Shown piece by piece: positions 1 through 12,330 of a stretch of DNA of 64,000 bases; position 1 is the first letter of the stretch, and every line of letters starts with the position of its first letter. The position numbers were made by a program, and so were the translations under genes. Source of the DNA: Vermamoeba vermiformis (Eukaryota > Tubulinea > Echinamoebida); contig JBEWZL010000244.1 in NCBI GenBank assembly GCA_045837725.1, positions 456,225 through 520,224 of the forward strand, given 5' to 3'. Below the pieces are notes generated by a model. That model was not told where the DNA came from. It saw only the letters and a list, made by a program, of their open reading frames with translations, and made no database searches.

Positions 1-956
1 ATTTACGTCTGTAAAAGACAAAAGAAATGAATTAGCCAAGTTACTCCAGGTAAAATCATTTAAACTAGGAAAATTGATTATCATAGTATTAATATCATAT
101 AATAATAGGACAATCGTGATCGCTTACCCGTAAGTTTGTAAAATTAGCCGATCTGGCGAGCTAATAGTGATTTACTTAGAACAACGGTGTATTTCTGAGC
201 TCGACCGGCATTCAAGTGCATCCTAGAGTAGTAAGTAATATTTGATATTGCTTTAACTTTAAATTTGATGCGATATCAAAAATTTTTGGTACATCCAGAA
301 TTCTCTATAACAAAAACTTGCAATGTCTGTCGGACGCGTATTAATTTATTATATATTAATAGCTAAGAATCCCTGAAGACGACCGCACGCTCGGGATCTA
401 TTGGCTCGGAGGTCATGCAGGCTTATTAATGTTCGATCTCGAAGACAGATCCAGTTTTCTCCGTATAATCGAGGAATGGCTGCCATTCTGTTACAAACAA
501 CGCTCATCTTTGAATCCTAGAATGGTTTATCACCTCATTGGATTTGTTTCTAAGAACAAATCGAAACGCGCTGTAACGGAGCACGAGATCGAGGTACAGA
601 GCTTTTGTAAACAAATCAATCTTCTATTTAATATAATATTTAATTAATTACCACTCAATAGTATTATATTTTTACTAATTAAGCTTTCATTCTTCAGTTA
701 CTGGCGGATCTGTTCGGTTTAAAGTACCACGAAGTCCTATCCGATACTATTATGAATCTCGTGCAGCCAATTCAATTGCTGTGTGAAGACTTAGCCACCG
801 TTCAAATGTAAGTGCTTGATATTAATATTGCTATTCTTAGCTAAGAAAATTTTTTGCTGATCGGATTTGATTTTTTCCAGTACATCACAAGCTACTGAAA
901 TAGACGGCGACGATTTAGAGCCCTATAACGACAAGAATGAATGCTCCATAATGTAG
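1..956 (+). CDS. Degenerate Ras/Rab-like GTPase with CaaX box, 5' end outside the window
   Basis: Exons readable at about 2-49, 109-129, 180-230, 363-593, 698-807 and 881-956 join in one frame. The segment GLLMFDLEDRSSFLRIIEEW matches the beta4/alpha3 part of Ras-family GTPases, and the segment ending GLKYHEVLSDTIMNLVQP matches the Rab region around the SAK motif. The C-terminus NECSIM* is a good CaaX prenylation box, so membrane attachment is likely. The G1 P-loop is not recognisable in what is visible, the G3 WDTAG segment is missing, and the G4 NKxD motif is replaced by a lysine-rich stretch. Either nucleotide binding has been lost or the P-loop lies upstream of the window. Ras-superfamily membership is inferred from fold-level similarity; the exact subfamily is not clear. 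Confidence 0.6.
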
Positions 957-1172
957 ATATCAATGTTGATAGTATTGGCCAGCCGCGTGGCTATTGACGC
1001 TGTTGGTACGGAAAGACTGTCAATTGTAGTAATTTTTATTATTATAGAAAAATGAAATCAATTTGAAAAGTGAACGATTCTTCATACTTATTCATTATTT
1101 ACAAAGTTCTTCAGTAAACCCTCTGATTCACCTGAAAAATCGCGTTCCGGTACAAAATTCTTTCTTAACTCA

Positions 1173-4025
1173 TCATGCTGTAGCGTTCTTTTCGAGCATC
1201 GCACAAATAGCACCCATTTCCTAGAATTAACGGCGTTAGTTACAGACAATAATAATGATTATTCAAGTACTCACCGGTCGTTCATTTGGATCCATCTTCC
1301 AACACATCAGCATCACTTCACGAAGTACTTTAGGACAGCTCTCAGGTATTGTTGGCGTGTACCCCTCATCGCGAATCTTAATCGCAACATCGATCACCTC
1401 CTCGGTCTCGTGAGGCTCTTTACGCGCAACAATCTCGTACAAAAGCATGCCAAACGACCACACGTCAGATTTCGTGCTGTACAACCGTTTGCCGAGTGCT
1501 TCAGGCGCCATCCATCTTAACGGACCAATATTTGTAGCGGTTTTTCCAACTTCTGACAATTCTTTCAATTTTCGTGACATGCCAAAGTCAGATATTTTTG
1601 GTTCACCGTGATGCAACAAAATATTACGCACGGCAAGGTCACGATGAACGATATTATTTTGATGCAAATGATCGATGCCCCTAGCTATCGCTTCAGCAAG
1701 TGCAATTTGTTCCGCAGGAGTGCTCAATTTGTCGGTCTCAAATAGGACATTGTCGAGACTGCCTTCGTTGCAGTACTCCAGCACCACTAACGGCAAAGGA
1801 CCATCAATCGATACGCCCAATAATTGCACAATGTTCGGATGTGGTGGGATGGCCGCTTGAAAATTGGCTTCGCGAATGAATTCTTCTTGCGGAATTGTTG
1901 AATTGGCCACTTTGATAGCTACTTTTGTCGTTCTTAATTTGCCAAGGTATACTACAAAAGAGATTAAAATTATACCTAAATTTGGTAAAAAATACCTCTG
2001 CCAAATGATCCGACTCCAATTTCTTTGTCTAGAGTGACAGAGGCATAAGGAATCAGTCTATTGTCGACACTCATTGCCGCAGCATCATTCGGTGCAGTAC
2101 CAGTTGTTGATGGCTCTGTGCCAACGAGACTAATGTGAGAATAAGTGCCGTTATTTGAATTGGCACCGCTGACAGGCTGCATAACATCGTAAGGAGAGTT
2201 GGTTTCAGGCGTCAACGGCACCGATGTCGTTGCGGCCTCTTTTTTCTTTGCCTTTCGTTTCTTCTTTTTCTTCAAAAGTAACAAAAGAAGTACCAACAGC
2301 CCTACACCAACAACAACGCCTGGCACAGCGACGCCAATTGCAATCTTAGCCGATTGCGTCAATGCAGAGGGTAGTGCCGCGACATTTTCATCCCCTGGCA
2401 CAAATGTTGGTGCATCCGTGGCAGGTCCGTCAACTGGCGGAACCGAGTCTTCAGGCGAATTGACTGGAATACTAACAGGTGAATCAATAGGAGTGCTAAT
2501 CGGAGGTATAATGTCATTGGTATAATTGCCGTTTTGATCCACGAATTTGCTGCCGCCGACCCAAGTCCAAATGGTCGTACTAAACGAATACTTCCACAAA
2601 TCATTCAACAGACCAACATTTCCATTAGTATCAAACCCATCACCCCCAAACAACCATAATATTCCGTCACCATCGAGCCACATTGCTGGATACCGTCTGG
2701 ATCCAGGGTAATTCGATTGATCTCCCGTACCAGGACTATTAGGATAAACACCTGCTTCATTCGTAGTTGTAGGTCCTTTTAATAGAATCCAAGTTGTTCC
2801 GTCCCACTCAAGCAGATCCGCTAAAAACCCTCCTGTAACAAAAGTGTCAGGCAATTTCATGAACCGTCAACTGCCGTAGGATTATACCTGAGTCTGAAAA
2901 TCCGCCAAAAATCCACGCCTTGCCTACAGTACTAACCGAACCCGAAGCAGAACGTTTGGTCAAGGCACCAGTCGCACTCAACATGGTCCATTGACTCGGC
3001 ACTGTTTCCTCGAATTTGAATACTTGATTAGTTGTGCCTTGGAACGATTGACCGACGGCAAAATAGAACGCGTTGTTGCTGTCGATCCATCCTGCTATAC
3101 GAGAGCCGCAGACTGGATACTCCGTAGTAGAAGGTGTGTCTGCAGAGCTCAATGTACCGGCACAATTATTCGTATCTTCACCACTCACGAAATTCCAAGC
3201 ATTATTTGACCGGTCGTAATACCATAAATCGTTCAAATAGCCTATATAGAATTAAATTAAATTAAATTTTTAAAAATATTAAGGTAGATCCGCATCTCCT
3301 CTAAAGGAGGTCAAAAAACGTACCTGTAAAGCTAGAATCAGATCCATAGCCACCATTTACATAGGTCGTGGCTCCAAACGAGACGCATTTGTGAGTGACC
3401 CGGGCTCCGATCTCGTACAGTGGTCCGTACGAACCTCTTAGCGAACCACTGCGCATGTTGGCCCATTGACTAATATCAGGGTCGTACTTCCAAACAGCAC
3501 TTGAAAGGACTGATAAATAGTCCATTATTATTACAGCTGGATTCGAAGCGACGGTTAAGAAAAATTTTATGTTACCTGAACTCAGTTGCTCGCCTCCAAA
3601 AAGCCACAATTTGTTGGAATCATCGGTCCATGCGCACATATTGGCCAGTCCACCGGGATTGAAAACTGGATCGAACGTTCCTGGATCGCCTCCTAAACCG
3701 ATCAAGTCCTTGATTTTATTTCCTCCCTCAAAGTTCCATATATTCGTTAATGGATTGTAACTCCACATATCGCTCAATAAGCCGGCTGTATTCGAATTTT
3801 GAATTAATAATTATTAATTTTAATTAATTTGAAGGTCTGCACAACTAACTTACCCAACGGTGAACTTTCATCCCAGCCTTGACCTCCAAATACCCATAAT
3901 TTACTATCGTATAACCACGATGCAGCGCTGTATCTTCCTCCTGGATACGCTGCGTACAGAAAATTAGGTGATAATATTGTTATAATTAAGCCCAATAACA
4001 ATACGGGCCGTTTATAACAACTCAT
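1173..4025 (-). CDS. Kelch ectodomain receptor kinase (tyrosine-kinase type)
   Basis: At least seven exons join in frame from ATG 4025 to TGA 1173. The order is a signal peptide (about residues 1-25), Kelch/galactose-oxidase-type repeats each with WxFGG or LWLFGG and DLWxY, a Pro/Ser/Thr-rich stalk, one membrane helix of Val/Leu followed by KKKKKRKAKKK (cytosolic stop-transfer), a linker, then a protein kinase. Kinase landmarks present are GVGSFGR-VYLGKL, VAIK, HRDLAVRN, DFG, GPLRWMAPEA, SDVWSFG and CWKMDPNERP. HRDLAxRN is the tyrosine-kinase form of the catalytic loop, while the activation segment also resembles tyrosine-kinase-like (TKL) kinases. The domain looks catalytically complete. It is probably a cell-surface receptor binding glycans or proteins through a beta-propeller; the ligand is unknown. 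The last exon (1173-1220) encodes the short tail ending NATA. Confidence 0.88.
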
Positions 4026-4375
4026 TTGTGGTCTTCAAAGCGTAAAATAAGGCGATCAGAATTCCGGAATTATTCTGGCCAAATTTTTTTTCGGCTGCCT
4101 CTCTACTAATTAGGAAGGTGATGTTCGTGCGTTGCTGCGTGTTTGCTTGAACTCGTTGAATTTCTACCTGCTCACGCGAGCAGCAGTCCTCCTAATATCG
4201 ATTATTAACTATATTTATTAAGCAAAGAAATCGGTATCGCAATAGCTTATTGGTAAGCACGCGCTACAATTCAGATTTGTTTTTTTGGGAATGAATTAAT
4301 TTCCTGAGGCCTCATAATACTAATAATATTTTTGTAATAATCTTTGTGTTTATAGGCTAGTCAACTCAAGCGAAA
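4026..4375. promoter_or_regulatory. Divergent intergenic region
   Basis: About 350 nt separate the starts of the kinase receptor (-) and the F-box/LRR gene (+). It must hold both promoters. It is AT-rich with no obvious conserved box or open frame. Confidence 0.4.
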
Positions 4376-6185
4376 ATGGAGGCGTGCCCACAAGAAATTA
4401 AAAAATTTATTTGCACCTTTCTGGACTATAATACTCGCCTCAAAATGCGACTACTTAGTACTCATTGGCTCAAAGTAATTGATTTAACTCATTTCAAATT
4501 TTATTTCACGCGGGATGCAGATGTACCCAAGATCGTCGAGCTTTTATCGCTCCACCGATCACCTTTCTCTATCTCATTCCCAAAATCTAATATATGGGAA
4601 TATGTCGATTTTTGTGGGCAGATAGCGAAGCTTACAGCATTAACTGGCTTGGAACTTCCAGATTTCAGCACTCTGCCGCCTGGACTGACACTGCGAGCTA
4701 AAATGACGGGTCTATCGGCGTTAACCAACTTAAAAAGCTTGACGAGAGATTTCAGTAACAATATTTTTTGGCCAAACAAATGCGATTATTTTGAACCGAG
4801 CCAGATGTACCAAAATTTTAAACACTTGACGTACTTGGAAGTTCTGCCTGTTATCATAGACCGACGAAAGGGATGCACACGCGAAGATATGAAAAATATA
4901 GCACCTATAATTGAGCAGAATCCAAATCTACAAGGAGCTGTGTTATATTTGGCCGATAAGACTTTAACGATCGACCAAAACTTTGCGGATTTGTTTGTGG
5001 AGCACAAAAACTTGAGGAAGTTGGTTATTGTATCTAACTTCACCAAGCATATTCAATGCAATCTATTCAACAATCTTGGCGGCTTGAAATCTTTATCCTT
5101 TGAAGACCTTGCAGATGGAGAACGAGGAGTGGAAGTAGCCTTATTTGCACAACTTACAAATTTAGAAGAGTTGACGTACCTCTCAGCGGTGCCTTTAATC
5201 AATATCGATCAATTGATCAACTTAACGTCGCTTAGATTGGCCAACAAGTCTTTATTTGGATCCGAGTGGCAAAAAGTTTTTCAGTCGGTCTCAGAATTGA
5301 CAAAATTGAAAAGAATTGATTTGCATTTGCACGAGCACGACAGTACGGATTATCAATTTTTAGCAGCTTTGCAGTCAATTAGAAACTGTCTCGGTCAAAC
5401 GAGGTCCAAACCAAGGAGATCAGATTCAGATCTTGGAACATCTTTCTTCGCCGAAATTGACGAAGCTAGTGGTTAATATGGAATCAAATACGAGCTTAAG
5501 CGATATTGAACGACTTAATAGCACGTTGTTAGAGCTCGAACTGCATAATAATTGTAATCGAGTTCCCCTCAGCAGCACCAATCGCGCAGCTTTGGCAGCC
5601 GCAACAAACATTACGAAGTTAATCTTTCTTGGTAGGACTGTCGAAGAAGACGTCCGCGCTATAGAACAAATGTCAAACTTGAAAGATCTTACGTTCTACG
5701 AGGACAATTGGGGCCCGAAGATGAGCTTGAAAAATTTAACTAACCTTGAAAACATTGCCTCCAAGACCGACGCTGACATTAATGAGATTGCCCTCTGCAA
5801 AAACTTAACAGCACTCAAATGTCGCTTTGACGTAGAGAGTGACACCAACACGGATGTCCTTGCTCCATTGCCGTTGAAAACGATTTTCATGCACGAACCA
5901 TTGCCGTACAACCATTGGTTCCAAACGATCGGAAAAATCCAGTCGCTTGAAAGTTTGGTGCTTATTGGTGTTATTGACGAAAATATGAAGACTTGGGATG
6001 GCTTAACGAACCTCACTCGCTTAGTGTACTTCGATGGATTTGTCCAAGGCGAGCATCTGTCCAAGTTGACAGCATTGCAAAGAATTTCAACGAACAGAAC
6101 TGTGCCAGAGTTGGCAAAAAAATTGCCTCACGTTTACGAGTACACTAGCAATGTTCAATACTTCAGATCCTTGGTACGCGAGTAG
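4376..6185 (+). CDS. F-box-like leucine-rich repeat protein, one frame break
   Basis: Starts at ATG 4376. Residues 1-40 (CPQEIKKFICTFLDY then LRLLSTHW-like spacing) resemble an F-box, and the rest (about 560 residues) is irregular leucine-rich repeats of the type LTNLEELTYLSAVP. F-box/LRR proteins are substrate receptors of SCF ubiquitin ligases; that role is inferred and no Skp1 contact can be proven here. The frame changes near 5372-5376: the upstream frame runs to LAAL and the downstream frame continues an LRR (SQLETVSVKRG, then ILEHLSSPKLTKLVV) to the stop at 6185. No GT-AG intron of usual length explains the shift. It is either a one-base assembly error or a recent lesion. No introns are otherwise visible, which is unusual for this window. 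Confidence 0.7.
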
Positions 6186-6351
6186 TAACTGTTGTACTCT
6201 GGGAACAAATCCACTGCGATTTAAATAAACCGACAAATAGTATATTAATTGTTTATTTGAATATGCAACATGTTGATACGTGTTGAATTTCGTTTCGATG
6301 AACTAAACTCAACGATCTTTGAGCACTCCGGTCTAGCGCTAGTTTTTTACT

Positions 6352-7756
6352 CTAATAGTTGAGAACGTGGCGTTTCTTGAGCTCTTTCTTAGTTTCAACG
6401 ATGCTAGAGCGAGCAATTTGATAGAAGACGTAAGTCAAGAGAGTTTGAGGAACGATTCTGAGCACATCTGTCCACCAGCCAGCAAACAAACCAGCGACAC
6501 CCTTCGCCTTAACCATTTCTTCGAAGCAATCTACTACGTTAGTGCAGACCACGTCGGCGCGCATTTCTTCGGGCATCAAAGCGGACTGAGTTTCGAGTTT
6601 TCGTCGGATGACTTCAAATGGGTAAGACATTGTCTGACAAATACCATTAGATAGGGATTGATTGATATTTTTCACGTATTACTTACGTTAGCGACCGCAG
6701 ATTCAATCATGTAGCGGATCAAAGGTGAATCTGTTGAGCTGAGAATTTGACGGCTCAATCTGTTACCGACGTACAAGCCCAACTCGAAGGGAACAACGCG
6801 CATAACGGCAGCATCGGCGCCTTTAATTATAAATTATTAGAATTTTCAGATCCTTGCGAGTTCTTGTGGCTATCCTCGTCGATCTTGAAATGCAAAAAGG
6901 CGTCAAAACTTACCCTTGAATAATCCAGCGTATCCCTCTTCTCTAATAATTGTTTCTACGGCATCGATGGGATTCTTATACTTTCTCTTGCCAAGATCTT
7001 GAGTGATCAAACGAGTGCGAATTACATCGATCGGCTGGGTAAGGGCAGTAGCTGCAGCACCACCCAAAATTGACACGATCATAGTAGAACTATATTTAGT
7101 ATATCATATTAGAATGATGATGCCGCAATCGAAAGCTTTCTAATCGATTTTTCGGTTAAATTGCAAAATGGAAAGTTTTTCAAGCCAGATCCACAAAAAA
7201 AGAATCTGAATTTGAGCTCATTAAACTCACCGAATAAAACCCTTATTAAATTATTATATTTGGGCAAATACTTACGTGTTCAACTTGGTGCCAAACCAAG
7301 AGAAAATGTCCATAGTGTAATCTACGGCAATGCCGCGAACAATAGTGTAAGGCACTTGTCTATAAATATAAATGAATTAATATTTTTACTATTAATGATT
7401 GATTTGATTTAATTTCGTATTCTGCTCTGCATCCACAAAACTTTTCAATTTGCAAAACTTTTCGGCTCTTACCTGATGATGCCCATCAAGTTGCCCTTAA
7501 ACAAGCCCTTGAATCCTTCGTCTTGGTAGCTATCGATCAGCGTTAGGACTAAGCCGTCACGCTTTCCTCTGCCAACTTGTTGCTTGACCTTTGCGACATC
7601 TACGGGCAATTATTAGATCCATTGAACAAACCGCTAGCGACGACAGTACTTACCCAAAGGATTGACAATAGTTCGGGCCAAAGCACCAGCGAGCCAGCCG
7701 GCAAACATTGCCTCACTGAACTTCACACGAGGAATAAACGGAGATCTGGTCGTCAT
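6352..7756 (-). CDS. Mitochondrial carrier family (SLC25) transporter
   Basis: Six or seven exons join from ATG 7756 (MTTRSPFIPRVKFSEAM) to TAG 6352. The three tandem carrier repeats each carry the signature at the end of their odd helix: NPLDVAKVKQQ (split by an intron), QPIDVIRTRLITQ and YPFEVIRRKLETQ, fitting Px[DE]xx[KR]. Each is followed by a G-[LF]-F-x-G segment (GFKGLFKG, GYAGLFKG, GVAGLFAGW). The protein should sit in the inner mitochondrial membrane with six helices. The substrate cannot be read from the sequence with confidence. It is divergently arranged with a small candidate gene whose start lies only 37 nt away. Confidence 0.9.
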
Positions 7757-7793
7757 TTTAAGTAGTTGTAATTGGTGTAGTGTTATAAAGAAA

Positions 7794-8046
7794 ATGAATA
7801 CCGAGGCAATGCTGAATTTTGTAGTGAGCCCCGCGTGATTTGTTAAATCAGAAAGTTTCTAACGTAAAAATCCCTCAAATTTCGACAAGTTGTAGATCTG
7901 TTTTCAAAAGGCAATTTTTACAGGGCGCAATAGCTGTAATAGAACCACGGCCTGGTGTTACACGAGAGACTGGTCCACGGTCAATGTTTGACAAGCGACA
8001 GCGACGTTTGGATCTACAACTCGTGAAAAAACGTTACTACTATTAA
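7794..8046 (+). CDS. Candidate small protein (about 49 residues), unidentified
   Basis: ATG 7794 opens a short exon (to 7820), followed by a possible intron 7821-7923 ending TTTTTACAG, and a second exon that stays open to TAA 8046. The product would end in PGVTRETGPRSMFDKRQRRL and then KKRYYY, a strongly basic tail. The second exon looks coding in composition. The donor GTAGTG is weak, and the 37-nt gap to the carrier start leaves little promoter, so the 5' end may be wrong. I do not recognise the family. Confidence 0.35.
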
Positions 8047-8362
8047 TTTAAGGCTAATATTTATTGCTAATAAATTTTATTCATTATGGTAAGTCGTAAA
8101 AATGGTGTTGAATTCCTTCAAAAATAAAATAAATATTTCAGGCGGATTACCTCGCTCAATAATCATACGCTTTCCCCTTTTGTTGTTAGTTGCAACAATG
8201 CCAATTTAAAATTAATAAGTTTGCGCAGTCGTAAGAGTTTAATAATCATTCTCTTTGACCATCTGTGTAGTTTGTAAAAAGCCGCCAAATTAATTAGGTC
8301 GTTTCAAATAATCCCTGGCCACAGAATCCGAAATAAATTAAGTTTTATGGTGCACTCGTTGT
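8047..8362. other. Intergenic stretch, nothing assigned
   Basis: About 315 nt, AT-rich, between the ends of the small candidate gene (+) and the SAPS gene (-). It includes an ATG directly followed by a good donor (8086) and an acceptor near 8142, but joining them gives only seven codons. Nothing else is supported. Confidence 0.4.
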
Positions 8363-11300
8363 CTATTTACAAATTTTCTTGCTCATTTCTTCTAAGTACG
8401 GTTCTATTCGCGTTGTAAAAACTTCTTTCCAACGTGGATGTGCCTCGAGGACGTCGTTCAATGGTGTGATCATTGAAGCCACACGATTCAACTTGTCTGC
8501 TAGATGTATCAAGTAGTGTGCGTATGAAGCTCTAAGGTGTCGATTCTTATCATTCTCGTCGGGTTGCAATTCGCTGCAGATGCGATCCAACAAGCCACTT
8601 CTCTTCACGAAGCCAATCGTAATATCGTAATTATCGCAGTAAAACAAGTTGCTAATCATATTGACCACATTGTGGTGAAGTACTGAGTTGAGTGGTTGAT
8701 CAAAGAACGCGTTCAAAGCCAGATCGAAAATTTCATCCGCATCCATTTGCTTGTGCACTGCCTCAAAGTTGGACAGAAGCAGTGCGTTGAGCAACTCTAG
8801 TGATTTGATCGATAATGATTTGATGCTCACGAATGCACTGTCGATCAAGCTGTGGCCCCAGAACTGGTTCAACATGATCTGCTCTTGTTCCGCTGTCAGA
8901 GCCGGATCTGCTCGTTGTCGTGACGAAGGTTTATGTCGCAATGCGCTATCAAGAGCCACCAACTGCTTCAACTTCATCATTGGCTTCGTTGGGCTTTCCA
9001 AAAATGTCAAGATCGCAGGCGGAAACCGTCGTGAATTGTATTTGCTGTTGTAGAAATAAATTGGAATCAAAATTTGATATTTTTCCTTATTTGCATTAAA
9101 TTGACGTACCTATCATTATTTACAGACAATTCTAATATTACAGTGATGATGGAGATGATATGCGTGACAACAGGGCTTGGCAGATCCGTAAAAGATAGTT
9201 CTAAACCAAACATTATTAGGGACGATTCAATTAATATACCGTAAATCGTTAATCCAAAGTAGACCGTACTTTTTGGATTCGTAATATTTCCTTTTTTGGA
9301 AATTTGAATTTTTGTTTAATTCTGTTACGCGGTACGTACCGATCAGCGGCTTGATAAACTGCGCGCTTTGAAACTTAACGGACATTGGCGACTGAGGATT
9401 TCGTTTAATGACTTGCGTCACTAACTCGGTTATGTTCATCAGCTCCAAGTCTGCTTTATACGTGTATTCGGTGTTGCAAATAGCTTGAATCCTAGTATAT
9501 GTATGGAATCGTTAATATCAGATGATAGGACTAAAATAAAATTATGTAGCATGTTCATGGATCTGACGTACTTCTCGAGAATGGTTTCGCTCAGTTTGAA
9601 CGGATTTTCTTCCAGCTTGTTGGACCAATTAACTAGCGTCTCGCCTACCATCATTTCCCAGAATATTCGGAACACGTTGCCATTAGCTACAGTAAACGTA
9701 AAGTTAGAAGATCCGGATCGACAATAGTTTTTTTTAGGACGAACGTACCAATCTTATTTACGAGTCCAAAAGCAATATTCTTGTTTTTCGACGCGTGCTC
9801 TGGGTTCTCTAAATATTCAACAAGCTTGGGACCCTTTTCATATTTACAAAATAAGAACTGCATCACTTTGAACCACTCACGACCCTGCGTGTTTGCAATG
9901 TTATTAGTACTCCACCAATAAAAATCAAACCAAATATGGACATGCCTTCGTCGGGATGGTGTCAAACACGTTTTCAGCCACCGAGTTAAGTCCGCCCAAC
10001 AGAATTTCTAAACATTCTTCATTGTCGATAAGTGCCTCGATGACGAGTGTTGGCTATCAAGTGTTATTTAGGATTCGTTATAACGCAGTGTTTCAATATA
10101 TATAATTTAATGGCATTATTTAACGTGTACGTACTGTAGTGAGCACCCAGCTGCCAAAATTAATGAGACTTTGCCGCCTGTATTTTTCATCTTTGAACAG
10201 TGACACGTCGACCACCGGCGCCTTCTTCTGCGGTGGATTTTCTTCTTCGCCATTCGCCTCTTTGTCTTTGTGAGTACCTGGCATTTCTTCCATTTCATCA
10301 GGCAAACGAGGCGTAATTTGTCTGTGCGAGGTGTCTTCAAGTAGCGCTGGCGACGAGTGTGAGTGAATTAACCTTGGTATACCCTCTTTACCGTTATTAA
10401 TTGTTTGTGTGGCACTTGGTTCCACTATTGGTGCCGGCTGGGGCGGAATAGGCGCTACATTTTCACTGCTCGAGGACAACTTCTCGGTATCCTGGCTGCT
10501 TTCAGGTATTGGCACGAGCTTGTCGTTCATGTTCTTTCTAACGGGGGACTCGCCGCCACTCTCTTCGCTAGACTCTTGCGAGCTGGAATTATCGTTGGAG
10601 GCCGTGGGCTCCTCGCTGATAGTTGGCTCAAAAGAGTCGCTCATCTTGTCTTTGTCTTTCCTTCTTTTTTCTTTTTCGCCCGAGCTCCTCCTTTTATCTC
10701 GTTTCTTCTCTTTTTCTTTCGGACTACCGTCCGGATTGAATTCCTTCCGTTTCCTTTTTCGTTCTTCGCTCGATAACTCGTCGTGTGAATTGTGTCTCTT
10801 CTTTTTCTTGTCTAGAGGAACGCTGTCAGAGCTTAAACTGAGCGGCCTTGTCGATGTGTTGGCCAAAGTCAAGGACTGCAATGACTCGCGCGACGTGATT
10901 GAGACACGTGTCGGTGAACTCGACAGCAGGTTGTCAAACGAGCTCTCCTTTCGCAAGACTATTCGATCACGTGATCTTGTGTACCGAAGAGCCGGTCGTT
11001 GGACGGGCGCTACCACTTGTGGTTTTGGCGGGGTCAAGTACCGCTCGACGTCTTCCAAAACACAGTCAATTATCTCTTTAAGTTGTTGTGGCTGTGATAG
11101 GAACTTAATTGCTTCGGGTTTTGTCGTTTCGAAGTCTTTAATAAATTGCACGCTTCTTCGTTCGTCGAACAGCAGTTCCTCGATCCGAATTCCGCAGCTG
11201 TAATCGATTGTCACCTCGCCATGTTCATCGATCGCTATTAATTGTAGCTTTCTGTCGCTAGGCTTTCGAGTGATACGAGGGCTATCCGTGTGGTCCTAAA

Positions 11301-11597
11301 AACGAATCTGTCTTAAAAAAGTGTAATTCGAATATTTCTAAATCACATTATTTGTGAACAAAAAAATAGGCAATAAATAATATGTAGTGTCTATATTGCA
11401 GAATAAATCTCAGCGGTCAATTTCATGGTGAATAAAATTAAATAATAATTTTAAAAATAGAACCAATTTAATATTTACTACAACGGCAAAATTAGTTAAA
11501 ACAATCAGCATATTATTAGCTTCGCTTTATTGTGTACCTGGCTTAGCTTATTGAGGTCGCTCAATTTGAGCTTTAAGTTTGTCATTGAATCCACCAT
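8363..11597 (-). CDS. SAPS-family regulatory subunit of PP6/Sit4 phosphatase
   Basis: About eight exons join from ATG 11597 (MVDSMTNLKLKLSDLNKLSQ) to TAG 8363. Family matches are the N-terminal GIRIEELLFDE followed by AIKFLSQPQQLKEIIDCVLE, the helical part with NFGSWVLTT and TLVIEALIDNEECLEILLGG, and the C-terminal half with FFDQPLNSVLHHNVVNMI, LLDRICSELQ and RASYAHYLIHLADKLN. SAPS proteins tether and target the PP6/Sit4 catalytic subunit; cytosol or nucleus is expected. A low-complexity insertion of about 250 residues, rich in Lys/Arg/Glu/Ser, splits the conserved N-terminal part, between the acidic-ladder region and NFGSWVLTT. The intron 11298-11537 is long for this locus (about 240 nt). 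Confidence 0.82.
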
Positions 11598-11998
11598 GAT
11601 CGCACTGCTCGATGAACGCTAGCGCATAATAATAGGCCGCAACGCGTTCTATTTCGATAAATGACTGTTATTGTCTTGTTATTTCTGCGAGACAGTGTTC
11701 TGGTGCGTTTAAAATGAATTAACTATTGTCGAGATTTCTCGAGATTTTTCTTACGCCTCGACCGAGATACAAAAAATCTCCTTTGCACCGGTCGTAGTAA
11801 TAGTTGTTAATGGAGTATCATGTTAATGCATCGACTCTCAACTATTTGGCGGTAAACCAAATCTTAGTAACGGTCACAGGCTTGAATTATTCCGTTCGAG
11901 ATCACAGCTTAATTTTGATTCAATTTACAATAACTCCACATAACAAGCAGACCAACAAGTCCAATAAGATAGCTTTATTATTGTGAGCTCACGATAAG
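11598..11998. other. Intergenic stretch
   Basis: Divergent gap between the SAPS gene (-) and a small candidate gene (+). It has a 60-codon open frame at 11804 with no family resemblance, which I take as chance. Nothing else is supported. Confidence 0.35.
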
Positions 11999-12181
11999 AT
12001 GCATAGCGAGACGATTGTCTCGTGCATTAAGCTCGGATGTGCTGCTTGGTAAATACTTTATTAATTTTATTTATAAATACCTAATATAACTGTGTAATAT
12101 TTTAGTTATACCCAAGCACCCCGTACCAATAATTTTCCTATTGAATCCGGATACGCCAAGACGGATTTGAAAAATTATTAA
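11999..12181 (+). CDS. Candidate two-exon small protein (about 41 residues)
   Basis: ATG 11999, exon to 12048, intron 12049-12105 (GTAAAT to TTTTAG, 57 nt, the usual size here), second exon to TAA 12181. The product starts MHSETIVSCIKLGCAACY and ends IESGYAKTDLKNY. The splice keeps the frame open and the second exon has coding-like codon choice. The family is not recognised. Three cysteines (CxxxxxCxxC) near the splice junction could form a small metal or disulfide site, which is speculation. Confidence 0.4.
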
Positions 12182-12330
12182 ATCACTTGTTAAGCGGTGC
12201 AATTTCGACATAGTGCAAAATAACCAAATTATTGTAAGGCAGAAACGAAAGTCAAAATTAATCTTGCAGACCGCGTCAACTTCGGGCCATTGATCAGATC
12301 TTCGTCACTTCTGAGTCGAGCAAATTAGGC

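Noticed and set aside
8086-8163. ATG followed by donor and acceptor giving a seven-codon product
   Set aside because: Too short to be supported; probably chance or part of an untranslated region.
10409-11203. 264-codon plus-strand frame opposite the SAPS gene
   Set aside because: Shadow of the charged insertion read on the other strand; the minus frame has the family motifs.
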